64,000 bases of DNA from Dendrophyllia cribrosa (taxonomy: Eukaryota; Cnidaria; Anthozoa; Scleractinia; Dendrophylliidae), in assembly GCA_024195265.1 (NCBI GenBank), contig JAJLRJ010000013.1:20760521-20824520 (forward strand), given 5' to 3'. Shown piece after piece: positions 1 through 12,121 of this stretch. Numbering within the stretch: the stretch's first letter is position 1; each line of letters opens with the position of its first letter. A model generated the notes under the pieces. That model worked only from the letters and a program-made list of their open reading frames with translations, was not told the origin of the DNA and did no database searches. A program made the translations under genes and the position numbers.

Positions 1-612
1 ACACTTCACTTAAACAAAACAATAATAAATCAATGCATATTAACCAACATTTATGTCAGCAAATGGGGCTACTTTAATTTAAGTCTAATAACTTTACTTT
101 ATATATTGGTCTATATTTGGTATTGTACATGTAATCCATCTCCAGCATCATTAAGTTTTGTTTCAAGGTGGTATTGAGGGCAATAATAGGTATTTCATTT
201 TATGTCCTCCTGATCTAGTGTAGATGAAGCTACACATTACTGTAATTTACAACTTATATGCAGGATTCATTTTGATTTCCTTTCCTAATATTATTTAACT
301 GTACTATGTTACCTCTGGAGATAACAAAAAACAAATAAGTAAGAAAATAAACAAACTTGAAACTTTGGATAGTATGTGCTCAGTTTGTTTTTACAGGGAA
401 GGTGATAGCCTGCCATGCAGACATTCTTAGGACTTCGTCACACTTTCCTTCCCAAAGGTGCTCTGTTTAGCAGAGGTTCCTGGGGAAGGAATAAAAGGAC
501 AAAGTCCCAAGAAAGTCTGTGGGAGACTACCCAAATAAAAAATATTATCCAGCCTTAAGACTGCTTTTTAATCATCTTAGCTTAATGCTGGCTGTGTAGG
601 ATCTCAAGGAAT
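1..612. other. non-coding 3' flank of the transposase gene
   Basis: AT-rich sequence with no reading frame that looks coding and no clear repeat structure. It lies downstream of the minus-strand transposase stop codon at 613 and probably holds its 3' untranslated region. I see no inverted terminal repeat here that matches the sequence beyond 6560, so transposon ends could not be set. Confidence 0.4.
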
Positions 613-3600
613 CTACTCCCAGCAACTCCCAGAACACCACCTGCCATTTGCCACTTCTAGAATGCTGTTCCAGTGTACATTTTCCGATGACATACGCATC
701 CTTTTCTCCCTCAAATATAGGTTTCGACCCGGCCATCTTGCATTGGCAATCAGTGGTTGTACTTGAGCAGTTTTGCTTCTTTCATTTATAGATGTGACTT
801 CCCCAAACCACACTTCTTCTTCTTCTTCCTCCTCTCCAAGAATCTGAACAACATTCCCCAGTTCAGGAAAACATGGAACAACGGGGGTATAATGAAGAGA
901 ACTGGAGCGGAAATAGTCTAGGACTACAATATTCTCCCCATTGTTGTTAGGATACAACATAACTTTGCGCTTTATTTCATCTAGCTTCAGGTAAATGTCT
1001 GCAGTTGGTTTCTGAACAAGTGGAAATCCGCTCCAGTACTTTGTTTGAACTTCCCCATCCTCCATGACATAATTGCAGACTTGTGCTTTGACTAACGAGT
1101 AATACTGATCATTAGCCAAAACACTGAGAAATTTGTTAATGATAACAACTTTGTCACCTATTCCTGGATCAATGCCAATTACCGTTTCATCAGATTTTAT
1201 AACCAGTCCGTTATGGCCTAATTTAGGGAGGAATGCTTTCATTGTCACAATAGTTAGTCTTGACACATGTATGCTGGGAACAACACAGCAGTCTGCAATA
1301 TCTTCAATTTCTGCCTGCGACAATTCTGCCACTTTCATCTTCTTACAGCTTCCAACTAGGATCCCTTCATTAAATTTGTCAGCTTTGCATGGATCAACCT
1401 CTTCTTTAGCCAATTTTCTTGCGTCTTTCTCAGAACTTGCAATAACCTATAAAAAAAGAATGTTTCTGTGAGTAATTTTAAGGGTACTTTAAATGCATGT
1501 ATTTTTCTAACACTTCTAAACTATGTAGTAGCTTGTTTTGTTTTGACATACCCTATCAAAATCTGCAGAAACAGGTTGATCTTGCCCCTCAAGAGGTCCA
1601 ATAGAAGGATTTACTTTTAAGAACTCTCTCCTGGCTTCTGCTTCTGCATAGGTCACTTCAATATGTTTACAGTTGCTGGACCTGGAAGTGTACTTTTTTA
1701 CAGCCCTCTCAAATGGGAAACACCAGAAGTTATCAGTGCTAGAAAAACGTTTGATGTCTTCCGGTATGTGAAGTAAGTTGTGGTTTGTAACAACACACAT
1801 TCCAAGTCCTTGGATTTCTTCTACCAAAATGTTAAATCTAGCACTCAACCTGTAGCTATTGCTTATATCTTCTTGTGACCATCCAGATCGCCCACTGTAA
1901 AAATGCATCTCAGTTAATCTAGCAATGTTAGTCCAAATTTCAAACTCGGGTTCTGGAGGAAGTCCATCCAGCACTACTTCAGAGCTAGGAAAGGCAAATT
2001 TTTTATACTCCTCTGCCTTCCAATGTCCTCTACGAGTGTCAAATCCCACAGGTTGACGACCACAAGTAAATTCATTTGTCCAAGGAATTTTCTGCAAACG
2101 CTGTTCCACCTGCTTTGGATTCAATATTCCAGTCTCAATCAGCCTATCAATCTGGTTTTTAACCACATTTAAAGGCAAGTTGTGGTGAACATCATATACC
2201 AGGTCTCTGATTACATCAAAACCATAGAGGGGATGTAGTTCATGCAGTAAGAGACACCCCTGTGTAGCCATGTTGTGATGACAGTTTCTTACGTACAGTT
2301 TTTCTTTCTTCATGTTGTATCTCCTCCATAGTAGAAACCTCACTTTGTAATACTCTTTGTTCCCATGGGTATTTAGCGTGGTATCTACAGTTTCCATAAT
2401 ACTTCTGGTGGTGATTTGCATTAGGAAGATCAACTCCTTTTAGCTTACACCTTCTGCATGGAGACACTCCTCCATTTAAGAATTTTCCTACCTCACAGTG
2501 TGCAGGGTAGTCTCCTGTCCAACAAAGAAGCAAATGTCTGATGAGCACTGTTTCAGTCTGAAATCCGGGTAATCCACCCTTGTGCTCAACCTCATACCCA
2601 TCAATGAAACCGTCCTTGATTTCTCTGACAAGAGGCTGAAGAAAAGGATCAAGAGCATTTGGATTATCTGTGGGAACTAAATTGCTTGGCACAAAACCAA
2701 TCACATACACCTCATCTATTGAGCACCCTTCTTGTTTCCTCATAGTTGCAACAGAAACTTCAATTGCACCACATTTGTGGTTTCCACTCTTATATGGTGA
2801 CCAGCCATCCCAGTCACCAACTGGAGCATCTTCTATATCTTGAGAAGACACAACTCCACTGCACCAACTTTCAGGGCACCGTGCTGGCAATATCCAGGAA
2901 GCATTGGGGTTCCAAAACCAAGATAACTCAGAGAATCGCTCCCCATCCCATATTTCGTTATAAAAGGTATCTCTTTCATTGTCATGTGAATTCTGTCCTT
3001 CCTCTGTCACCAGCCAATGATCTTTCTCTTGCCAATGAGCCATTGTTTTTTGGCAAGTTTCCATGTCACTGCACCAAAGCTTTACTTTACTCTTTAATCC
3101 CAAATAATAGTATTTAATTTCTCCTTTTCTACCGCAATGGCTGCATGTCTGATTTTTGTTTTCCATAATATCCCATTTGCCATTGTAAACATACCCTTTT
3201 CCACTTGATTTTCTAGCTTTTTTCGACAGAAACAGACATAGTACTCCTTAGGATTTTCATAACCTTCTTTTTTAAGGATAGTCTGAGCCTCATCCCAAGT
3301 AGTCGGCCAAACAGAATTGACAATGTCCATGTCACATTCTTCTCCTAACCCCTCACAGAATAACTCTTTCCCATAATCAAGGATGTCCTGGAAACTATTT
3401 TGTGAAACCTTTCTGTTTTCAATTATCTGCATGGCTTGTAAGACTGCCTTCACTATCGTCCTCTCTAAGTGACTTGTTGTATCATTTATTTCATCATTAG
3501 CTCTTTCACTGTTATCACATGTGACAGTTTCATCGTTAAACGCTGCAGGAGACTCGAGGCCTTCTTCCCCACTGCAGTCTTCATTGGTTTCCTGAAGGTT

Positions 3601-4106
3601 TTGTCTTTGTTCAAGGTCCTCCACAACAGTGACATCTAATTCACTTTCAAGGAAGTTTTCCACTCTTAAATCTACAATTTCAATTGAGAATTTTTCTTTC
3701 GATGAAGGAATTTAAAGATGTTTGTCACTTGGAGAGGTTAAAGGGTTACGGAGACCTTTTTCCACTTTAAAATGCAATAATTTTAAGCAAGGTGACCTTT
3801 TAATTTAAAAGGCTTTTTGTAAGCGAAAAAGTTTTTCTTATCTCAAGGCATTATTATTGTATTTTAAAGAATTTAATCTCACTCTGATCTGTTTGGACGC
3901 TTACCTTTGTGTACCGGGCAACACAACTGACTGCGTTTCCAATGTTCCAATTCCACTTTTCTTGAGGTCGCTCTTCCATTACATTGCTCACAGGGACAAT
4001 GAACGTGTAAATAGGATTTTTCACAACAAGAACAAGCAACTATATCTACACGGTCCCAGGTAGGTTTAATTGCATATGCGTAACTTCGCTTTCTCGCCCC
4101 CGCCAT
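613..4106 (-). CDS. EnSpm/CACTA (tnp2)-type transposase, 3 exons, two frame breaks
   Basis: Exons on the minus strand are 4106-3905, 3671-1552 and 1446-613. Intron 3904-3672 (GT-AG) joins in phase 1 and intron 1551-1447 in phase 0. Exon 1 carries a Cys-rich N-terminus (CSCC, CPCEQC). Exon 2 carries CSHCG, a GDYPAHCEV segment followed by CRRC, then LHPLYGFDV and a helical region with the conserved GHWKAEEYKKFAF stretch. Exon 3 has a run of Glu, then WFGEV and a Tyr-rich end. This order is typical of animal tnp2-like EnSpm transposases. Two frame changes interrupt exon 2: one near the T-run at 3218-3223 and one near 2248, where one extra base would explain the shift. Either the copy is dying or the assembly has indel errors. 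Length restored would be about 1,050 residues. Family call is from pattern recognition. Confidence 0.65.
3672..3904 (-). other. intron 1 of the transposase gene
   Basis: The donor follows exon 1 as G/GTAAGC and the acceptor reads AATTGTAG before exon 2. Both match consensus and preserve the reading frame through a split Asp codon. No other feature is seen inside. Confidence 0.6.
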
Positions 4107-4212
4107 TTTGGTTATTTCGACTGATAGAGACTGGCACCGAGATTCGCTTGACCAATCGAAAACCTCCTCGCCTCGTGAGTCGTCCTGCTTTCTGGCGCGG
4201 AGCTGTGAAACA
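4107..4212. promoter_or_regulatory. shared divergent promoter region
   Basis: Only 106 bp separate the start codon of the minus-strand transposase (4106) from that of the plus-strand SAM-domain gene (4213). It is more GC-rich than its surroundings and contains no obvious TATA box, as expected of a CpG-type bidirectional promoter. Assignment rests on the geometry, not on a recognised element. Confidence 0.45.
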
Positions 4213-6557
4213 ATGGCACAGGGATCGAGTTGTTCGGAGGAATATAAACCTTTGGATACAACCTTGGATACTTGGAATGTTGAAGAAGTGAAATCTTTTA
4301 TTAGTCATCATTTCTCAAACGATGTAGCGACCAAATTTGAAGGTAAAGTATTATATTTCGAAGTTGCCTGATTGGTAACAAGAAAGTTTTCCCGCCCTTC
4401 GCTTGGCTTTGCGGAAAGTTTGGGACACAAAACGAAGCAACAGCGAATAAAATAACCAAAAACGTTGTCTCAGTTTAGTATGTTACATTTTAATGTTTTC
4501 TTCATGTCTATAAAGTTTATTTTGGTCTTCGTGATTTGCAATATTCTTCATTTGTCGATGCTTACCTCGTTTGGTTTCCCTTCTTTTTACTTACAGCTGA
4601 AGACATTGATGGCGACAGTTTAATGCGCCTTCTTCGCAAGTTAGACGACGATTTAATATTTGCGAAGCTAGGTCTTTCAACATTTGGTAAACTATGCAAG
4701 TTTCGCAAAATCGCAGAATCACTTTTGCCTTGTGATCATCTGGGCAACTCAATTTCCAATTCAAGATCATCGACTCCATCTTCATCTATAGCTAGTCTAG
4801 CTAAGTCTTCCCCGAAGCCCTCTCTGAGTGAAATTGCCACTTACTCAAAAGACATTCAACTGCTGTACAAGGCAAAGTGAGTAAACATTCTTTGCTTAAT
4901 AATATGTTCATGTACAATTCAATGTATCATTAATAAGGTCGCCTAAATTGTCCTTTATTGTTGTTCTTGGAATCTAAGGCTTCAATTTTTGGACATTGCC
5001 TGAATATAGATTCTTGTTTTATCGAGTTAGATACTGTGGCTCTTTTGTTTAGCTTTTATTCAAAGTGCCCGGAGCTTCCCTTGGCAATTCGCCCGTACAT
5101 CTGTAGATGCAAAAAAGTAAGATCCTCAAGTTGTGACATGTAAATTAAAAAACATTTCGTTCTCGACCGTCTGTAATGTGGAATACAACTTAAAGATGTT
5201 TGAACTGCAAGGGTTCATCTTAACTAAGAAGAAACAAAACTCTTCAAGTTGTCAAAATGTTATTTATTTCTGTTGTTTTGACAGGCGGGGACGCATTCAG
5301 AGGGCGGCTGTTCAACAGTGGCCAGGCAACCATTTTCCTAACTTTAGGCTTGCCGAAGAGAAGACAAAACTAGATGAACTCGCAGCTTCTCTTAAAGAGG
5401 AATGCTCGATCCCAGAGATTAACTTTGGCTTTGAAGAAAAAAAAAACACATACAAAGTGTGTTCAATGAGAGGAGGCGTTCTCTTAAAAGAGAAAGAATT
5501 GATTACGATTTGGTAGGTAGTTACTTAAAATATACCATTCTCCTGAAGGCAATTTTTAGTACGTACGTACTTTGTAAACTCGCTGGTTAACGTTGTGATG
5601 ACAAAGTTACTGGTAGTATCCTAGGTATTTTTTAAAGGCAATAAAACTTTTCTCCCTTTGTTTACATAGACTGATAAAATAATCACTCAAGAGTTTTGAG
5701 TGAATTCTCAAAAAATATTTAAAGCGAAACGTGGTATCATTATTTCAGTTTCTCCTTAGTCTGTCAGTTGGAACATACAACTTTCAATGAAGTGGCTTAT
5801 TAATTTTGTTTAAAGAATTGTCTCTGGTAAATGCATTTGGTGTGTCTTTAATTTAGTTGGAGAATTTGATTTCATGCATTTCAAGTATCAGTTCTAAACT
5901 TATATTTCCTATATGTTGCAGCCTGACAAAAGAATGTCACTCAAAGGGAAGGACAACGGAACACCTCCACTGCCAACAATGTCAGAGTATGACAATGAAG
6001 AGGTCAACCAAAATAATGAAGACAATGATCATATTAGTAATGATGGTAGTAGTGGGGAATTCGAAGGTGGAGACACTGAAATTGTGAATTCTACCAGTGA
6101 AAACTCTGATGGATCTGATTATGAATCACAGCCAGTGCTAAAAAAATCAAAGAAAACAAAGGGAAAAAAACAAAGCAAAAATGATTTCAATCAGCTACTA
6201 AAGAAAACCACAAAACTTGCAAAGAAAAATGTTGATGAAACTGAAACAAAAGAAGCACGGAGTCAGTCCAGTATTTTAAATCCTGATCAAGAAGTACCAG
6301 CCATTAACTTAAGTAGCAAAAGTGCTAAAGTATTGTTAATGTCCTATTCTGGTCAATCAGCTATAGAAAGTATAAGCAGAGAATATTTGTGTCAAATAAT
6401 TAAAGAGCTTGGGGGTAAAGTGTCTTTAGCGAAACAACTGCAAGGAGATGCTCTTTTTAAAGCCGTTTCAGTTAAACTTGTTAATCATGGTCGTATCAAG
6501 ATCAAGCCGGAAGCAAGCTTGGCAAATCTCAAGCGTTCTGATATAATCCAAAAATAA
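4213..6557 (+). CDS. SAM-domain protein, 4 exons
   Basis: Exons are 4213-4342, 4597-4876, 5285-5512 and 5923-6557, each bounded by GT and AG, with joins that keep frame (split codons at the first two joins, phase 0 at the third). Exons 1-2 encode a sterile alpha motif: TWNVEEVKSFI, then DIDGDSLMRLL, then LGLSTFGKLCKF, a helix pattern typical of SAM protein-interaction domains. Exon 3 encodes a basic segment with RGRIQRAAVQQWPG and a charged LAEEKTKLDEL helix. Exon 4 has an acidic, low-complexity stretch, a Lys-rich cluster (nuclear-localisation-like) and a C-terminal ~85-residue region I do not recognise. Exon 3 changes frame at a run of ten A at 5437-5446; one added base restores QSVFNERRR through the donor. 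This may be a sequence error. Full length about 420 residues. Confidence 0.6.
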
Positions 6558-7140
6558 GCAGATGTTTGGGAACTTTATAAACATGTTTGTAACAATGAGG
6601 TTTATTTTTTTTCTTCTGCTGGGATGTTTTAATAACATGCATGAGGGTTAAAAAATAGACATGGATGTCTTTCACGTGTTTAATGTGTTAGTATCATTGC
6701 GTTTGGACTTTCCCTTCAGATTACACATAAATTACCATAAATCACAATACTGCAAAAATGCAAATTTTATTCAGCTCTGCATCTACAGAACATTGTGCAA
6801 GCTGTAGCATACAGAAGATGATCGTTAAATTTCTTATTTCAGTCCTCTATTAGAAAAAAGATAATTATTGTACCTGTTATAAATTTATTGTTCATAATAA
6901 TAAATAAACAATACGTTTGAAGATATTAGGACAAATAGTTCTGTCAGTAATATTAGTAAAAGTAACAAGCTGGCAATTATGGTGATTGAAATTTATGGAT
7001 GTAGTTTAATAATTATATGCTTACCTCCTCACAGGCTTTTTAAATAAATTGTTGCTGTTTTCTGCCAAGAAACTGATGACTTGATTGATTTTGAAAAACC
7101 TGTCTTTTGAGGGGAACTTGAACAGTGCTTGGAACAAAGA
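6558..7140 (+). other. 3' flank of SAM gene with poly(A) signals
   Basis: AT-rich non-coding sequence after the stop codon. Overlapping AATAAA signals lie at 6899-6904 and 6903-6908, about 340 bases past the stop, and could direct polyadenylation of the SAM-domain transcript. Confidence 0.4.
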
Positions 7141-7144
7141 TGGG

Positions 7145-7830
7145 ATATGAGGCTAAACGGACCTTGTTAATTTTCCCAATTGTGACCCTATTTGGGACCA
7201 CTTGGATATGACTTTGGGAGAAGCCTGGGTTCAGATAAACCCCACTATGGGACTAAATGTGGTTTAACTTGGGGTTAATATATCCCATATTAGACCCTAT
7301 ATCTGAGTCCAATATGGGTCTATATTGGGGATTTGACAATTCCCTATTCAACACAGGTTGGGAAAAACATGGGAGTTGTTATTATTTCCCAACCTTAGGT
7401 ATTACTTTGGGAATTGAACAGTTCCCAAGTTAAATTCCATACTAGACCCAAGTTAGGGATTATATGTACCCAACTGTGGGACTATATGAGGCTAAACCGA
7501 CCTTGTTAATTTTCCCAATTCTGACCCTATTTGGGACCACTTGGATATGACTTTGGGAGAAGCCTGGGTTCAGATAAACCCCACTATGGGTCTAAATGTG
7601 GTTTAACTTGGGGTAAATATATCCCAAATGAGACCCTATATTTGGGTCCAATATGGGTCTATATTGAGGACTTAACAATTCCCTATTTCAACACAGGTTG
7701 GGAAAAACATGGGAGTTGTTCCCATTTCCCAACTTAAGGTATTACTTTGGGAAATGAACAGTTCCCAAGTTTAATTCCAAACTAGACCCAAGTTAGGCCC
7801 AAGTTAGAACCAATATAAACCCATTTTCAA
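7145..7830. repeat. two-copy tandem repeat, period about 339 bp
   Basis: The block starting TATGAGGCTAAAC at about 7145 starts again at about 7484 with only scattered substitutions. It is rich in TGGGACTATAT, TTCCCAA and related GGGA/TCCC words, giving internal repetition. Open frames here have no coding character. Confidence 0.75.
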
Positions 7831-7859
7831 GACACTGGGAATTCTCTTATTTTTCCTGT

Positions 7860-9300
7860 GATGCAATTTTCATATATATACTAAGTCCACAGCCACTCTG
7901 ACCAACCGCCGAAATTTCGCGCTTGTTTTGTTCTCCTGTGGTCGCAACTTCCAAAATATGCCGCGGTAGGTCGTTCAATTCATCCAGACTCGAGTCCCAA
8001 AGCTACTCCGTTTCCAGGCGGCCATTTTTCCAGTTCAACGAGCAACGAGCCAAATTCGTAAACGAAGTACAACACCTAACTCGCTTCATTGAGAAGTGGA
8101 CTCTGAACTACCTCCAAGCTTAATGATGCTCATCAGGCAGCTACTAAAGATGAAAAATGGCTGTGAACTTACCAAAAATCGTAGATAATTCATATTGGAC
8201 CCTTTATTGCAAATCAAGCAAGCAAAATGAGATCGTCACAATGACGTTTCCAGTAAACTCGAGCCTTCAGTGTTTTAGAACAGCAGCACTTTCAATGGTA
8301 ACTCCAAATATGAAGTCACGAAATCCTATGGGGCGTGTGTATGCAGAAAATCACTCAAGAACGTAAAAATCCTCAGGTGTCCATGGGTTAAAGGACCTAG
8401 CCAACCATAATAGCCAAAAGAAACAGTTCTAGTCAATGTTCCATGCAGTAAAAGTACCATGACAATGTCCCTTTGAGTGATGTAAAAGCACATATGTCTG
8501 TCAACTGTCTGTTAGTGTTCCAAAAATCATTTTTTTCCTTATATCCCTTCTTTTGACCTCTTAAAATTTCATTATAATTTGGGTCGAGTCCCGCCTTAAA
8601 CAGTGCGCGCACCTTAAATAAACCGAAGTCGGAATTAAGGCTGCGCGGCTGACTCGCACCAAGCTTAAAAATTATAGCCGCATCTCATGCCTCTTTCTTT
8701 CATTGCTTGCGCAGTAGAGCTTCAAGCCACGCACTTCTGCGTCAGGCAGAGAATGGCTTTGCATTGAAGTATTCTGCGACGGTCACTGCTAGCTGACCTA
8801 AAATGCACGAGCTCTGAGGACGAGATGTAAGCAATGCGCCAGAATGCCGCCATCTTGAAAAGTAATGCCAAAAAGACCCTGGGAACGAATTTGATAAAAA
8901 AACATGGCGGCCATCGATGGATCTTAATTCAACGTTTGATCTCTGAGTGTAAGTAGTTCTTATTTTTTTTCTTTATTTTGATTTTTTTAGGTGAAAATAC
9001 GACATTTCGGGTGGGCCATAGGGTGGGCCATGGCCTAGCCCAGGTTTTGTTTAGACCCCGGGAGATATCTTTTGACCTCAAAAGCGCTCAAATCAAATAT
9101 TTGCATACTGTCAAAGATTGAAATATTTTCTGGAAACTTGTTGAATAAAACTTAAGTTTTAACTTGTTGAGTGAAACTTAAGTCTTGAATAAAATGTGTA
9201 TCGATAATCGAATGTTATGAAAGCGAAGATGGCTAAGGAGCAGGAAAAGAACCGTGACTATTCATGAGGTGTTTGTAAACAACGCATATTTACAAAGTTC
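7860..9300. other. unannotated stretch
   Basis: No gene or repeat is supported. A 66-codon open frame at 7923-8123 is unlike anything I recognise. 8580-8960 is relatively GC-rich with an AAACATGGCGGCC word, possibly part of a CpG-rich element. Confidence 0.3.
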
Positions 9301-9320
9301 GTAACGTGACTAGCCCGCAC

Positions 9321-9440
9321 CGCGCGAACGGCTGACAATTTTTCTTGAATGGATAGCTCGAGCCGTTTGAACGGCTGACGATTTTTTTTGAACGGATAGC
9401 TCGAGCCGTTCGAACGGCTGACGATATTTTTTTTTAACTG
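9321..9440. repeat. short tandem repeat containing perfect palindromes
   Basis: About two and a half copies of a ~57 bp unit: GAACGGCTGACGAT, a T-run, then GGATAGCTCGAGCC. Where two units meet they form the palindrome GCCGTTCGAACGGC. No coding function is evident. Confidence 0.6.
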
Positions 9441-9732
9441 ATCTGCTTGAGTTTAGATTTTTCCCGTGAAGAAGGCAACATTGCAGAAACCGCGTCGGTA
9501 TAACCATAATGGACAGCGTCGTAATTTATCACTTTTTTCACTTTATTATTTACTATCTACGCTGCGCGGGGAATTTCAATTTCAATCACTCAAGGCTACT
9601 TGTTTTTGTTTACATAACTTTCAGTGTTTTAACCTGAAGAAGGCCGAAAATAGTTTGTTTTTTCTTTGTTTAGGGTATCTTCAGTGAAATCTGGCTGCGT
9701 TACATCTTTTAGACTCAAGACAGTGACTCCTG

Positions 9733-9755
9733 AAGGTACACGGTAACATTAATAG
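9733..9755. repeat. truncated end of a TTAA-type MITE
   Basis: GAAGGTACACGGTAACATTAAT closely matches the right terminus of the element at 12122-12840 (GAAGGTACACTGTAACC followed by TTAA). The partner end was not found nearby, so this is probably a remnant. Confidence 0.4.
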
Positions 9756-9862
9756 ATAGAAAGAACTAAGTAGTCAGACATAGACTGAAGTATTGCTTCA
9801 TCTGACCACTATAGATAAATAATTAATAAATCGATAAATATTAAATACACTATAGAAACAAA

Positions 9863-10062
9863 TTAATACACACTTGTATAAGATGAATGAACTTCCACTT
9901 CACACAATTTCAAGAATTTATTCGCAACTCCTGATAAGCTGATAGAAACATATCTGCCATATTCCCTCGGTTTACATAAGAATGTCTTCGATGTTCCTAT
10001 CGGGACTGCTACGGCAGTTGTACAAAGATAGCTGTCTGCTCCTCCAATTGTGGTTGAATTTC
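9863..10062 (-). CDS. last exon: F-type-lectin (FTP) domain, C-terminal half
   Basis: The exon starts after a GTCAAG acceptor and ends at TAA (9863-9865). It encodes the second half of a fucolectin/tachylectin-4/pentraxin-1 (FTP) domain: LCTTA early on, then REYGRYVSISL and LKLCEVEVHS, the signature C-terminal strand with its disulphide Cys. It joins exon 11277-11516 in phase 1. The protein is probably secreted, as F-type lectins are, but the signal peptide must be encoded upstream of the exons seen here. Confidence 0.7.
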
Positions 10063-10392
10063 CTTGACGAGGAAACAAAACAAAAGTGCATGTAACTCAT
10101 TTTTGGGGGGTTAACTGAATTACTATAAAAATGAGCATGCTGTTACAATTAAATTTATTCCCTGCGCACACGTATGGTTTACGGATGCTAAATGCCATGT
10201 TTACCCGCTTACATGTACTTTATATGTGTTTAACTGAGGTACGTACATGTATCAGAATTAATAGTGCTGCATAAATTTACATTGTGGCATGCTATTTCAC
10301 TTCATGCAGAGTGACAGTGTTTCACCAAATTGCCCCAGGTCTCTTCAAGTGAAGACTATATTATGACTCAAAGCTCAATTGTGGCAAAAATC

Positions 10393-10980
10393 AAAGGCTC
10401 CTAAGAGCCAACCCGTGAATAAGAAATGCTAACGCGTAACGCAATATTGTGGTAACCTTGTGTTTTTACACTGACACGGTTCAATATTTTTTTTAAATTA
10501 AACGTGAGTATCACTTTCATAATGTTCATTTCGAAGAAGAAAGGAAAAAAAAAAAGAAGGACGGCATGAGCGAAACTTGAACCAGGGGCCTTTCGGCTGT
10601 CATTCCACGCTTTACACCATTCAGCCACCGTGATCACTGGCTTGGAACAGGATAAATTTAATTACTTCAAGGTAGATACGCATCAAAACGCGTGTCTCGG
10701 TTCAAAAATCCTTTTAGATCAATTTAACGTTGCATTAAAGACTCCAAATGCGAAACATCTTTAAGCTTATTGTTGTTTATATTTGTTTACAACAATTATT
10801 ATCGCTGGATTCACGTTATTCTTCTTACAAAACGAATTCGTAACAAAGCATTACGTCACAAAGTTTACAGCTGATGGAAGAAGTGAGCGAGTGAGTGAGT
10901 AAGTGCTCATTTGCATATCTGTCTCCGTTACCGATAACCCGTTCATTACGCATGCACGTATTCACGGGTTAATTGACGAT
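10393..10980 (-). mobile_element. SINE-like element with tRNA-related region (copy 1)
   Basis: The reverse strand around 10560-10625 contains TGGCTGAATGG, a good RNA polymerase III A box, and GGTTCAAGTTTC about 40 bases later, a B-box match. The flanks contain a GTAACGCAATAT block and a run of T followed by TTAAATTAA shared with copies at 39743-40090 and 45775-46110. The ends AACCCGTGAAT (10405) and ATTCACGGGTT (10962) form an inverted repeat. Lies in an intron of the lectin gene. Confidence 0.55.
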
Positions 10981-11276
10981 ATTAGCAATCCACTTCTACA
11001 CAACAAGTAACTAATCGTCGCAGTATTATAATGTATACCTTTTCTAGAGATCTGTTAAGTAAACATATATTGTTCTAGAAACCTCTTTTAATGACTACAT
11101 AGATAATAAAAAACGTTGGTTAGATGGGTTGTTTTGTTGTTTGACATTCCTTCCTTTGAGTGACAGAAACCAGCACATTACTGCTTTAAATATATTAACA
11201 AGTACTTCATGAATGCCTTACTAAAAAAATAATAATACTGAAATTCTTATTCTTAGCCTGGCCAGTTAACACATAC

Positions 11277-11516
11277 CCACTCTAATCTCTGCTCCATCCA
11301 AATCTCCATTGTTAAGTATATTAACTTCAGCTACAGGCTCCACTCGTCCCAGGTCCACTCTCCACCAGGGGTTTGTTTTTGTTTTGTCATCAGTGTGTGC
11401 ACACAGTAAGGGGGACGTCTTCTTTCCTCCGTCCACCGCATAGCTTGACTTTAAATAACGGTTTTGATAAAAGAGTGTACCTGACTGAGATGTGGGCTTG
11501 AGAAAGGCGATATTTC
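11277..11516 (-). CDS. exon: F-type-lectin (FTP) domain, N-terminal half
   Basis: Bounded by acceptor TTTTAAG (11517-11518 side) and donor GTATGT; 240 bp, phase 1 at both ends. It encodes an N-terminal GNIAFLKPTSQS, then YAVDGG, and NPWWRVDLGR, diagnostic of the F5/8C-related FTP fold. The fucose-binding triad usually reads His, then Arg-x-Asp after 26 residues, then a basic residue four further on. Here RVD is present, but Tyr sits at the His position and Glu at the last, so canonical fucose binding is doubtful. Confidence 0.7.
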
Positions 11517-11627
11517 CTTAAAATTGAAACAAAAAGACAGGTGAACATTACCTTAAATAATGGGACTTTCAGATCTGACCAGGTCTAATGATTATAATTT
11601 GGCAATAAAGTCATTTTAATTACAAAC

Positions 11628-11775
11628 CTTCGCTCCTTGGTACTCCAAATACTTCAACTCGTAAACAAACTCCACCATGTTTGGCCCCAGATACAAAACG
11701 CAAGTATCTACCAACAATCCCACTGTACAAAATGTGCTTTACTGTTGAGGCCTTGTTATAGTTGCCATTAAAGCT
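11628..11775 (-). CDS. exon: discoidin (F5/8 type C) domain, C-terminal part
   Basis: 148 bp exon with CTTACAG acceptor and GTTTGT donor, phase 0 in and phase 1 out. It encodes SFNGNYNKASTVKHIL, then VGRYLRFVSGAKHGG and LRVEVFG, the closing strands of a discoidin domain. It completes the domain begun in exon 22124-22443 across a 10.3 kb intron and leads directly into the FTP domain. Confidence 0.7.
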
Positions 11776-12121
11776 CTGTAAGAGATACATGTATTTGATA
11801 TTACAAGTGTAAAGTAGAAGTACATTGTTCATTTATGCGACAATTAAACGTTGCTTGTGACCTAACCTAAACCATATTTGTTTAAGCGTCTAACTAATAC
11901 AAGGAATTTACAAATTTAGTTACACTGCACTGAGAATCCGGAAGGCAATCATCCGTCAAAATGTGAAAAAAAATGTTCATTTTGGACAGAAAGTGGAAAT
12001 TGGGCAAACGATAATTCAGGGCTCATAGAAAAAAAAAAGAAAAGAAATCTAAGCTTGCCCTTTGGGCAAGCAAGTCTTAAGTTTTACTTGCCTGGACAAG
12101 GTTTAATCATTGTTACTTTAA

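Noticed and set aside
2746..3117. 123-codon plus-strand frame
   Set aside because: It is the antisense shadow of the transposase exon, which has recognisable domains on the minus strand.
3166..3212. A 46-bp GT-AG intron in the transposase exon 2
   Set aside because: A frame-preserving join is possible, but it would remove WDIMENKNQ, which reads as conserved protein. A one-base shift upstream explains the data better.
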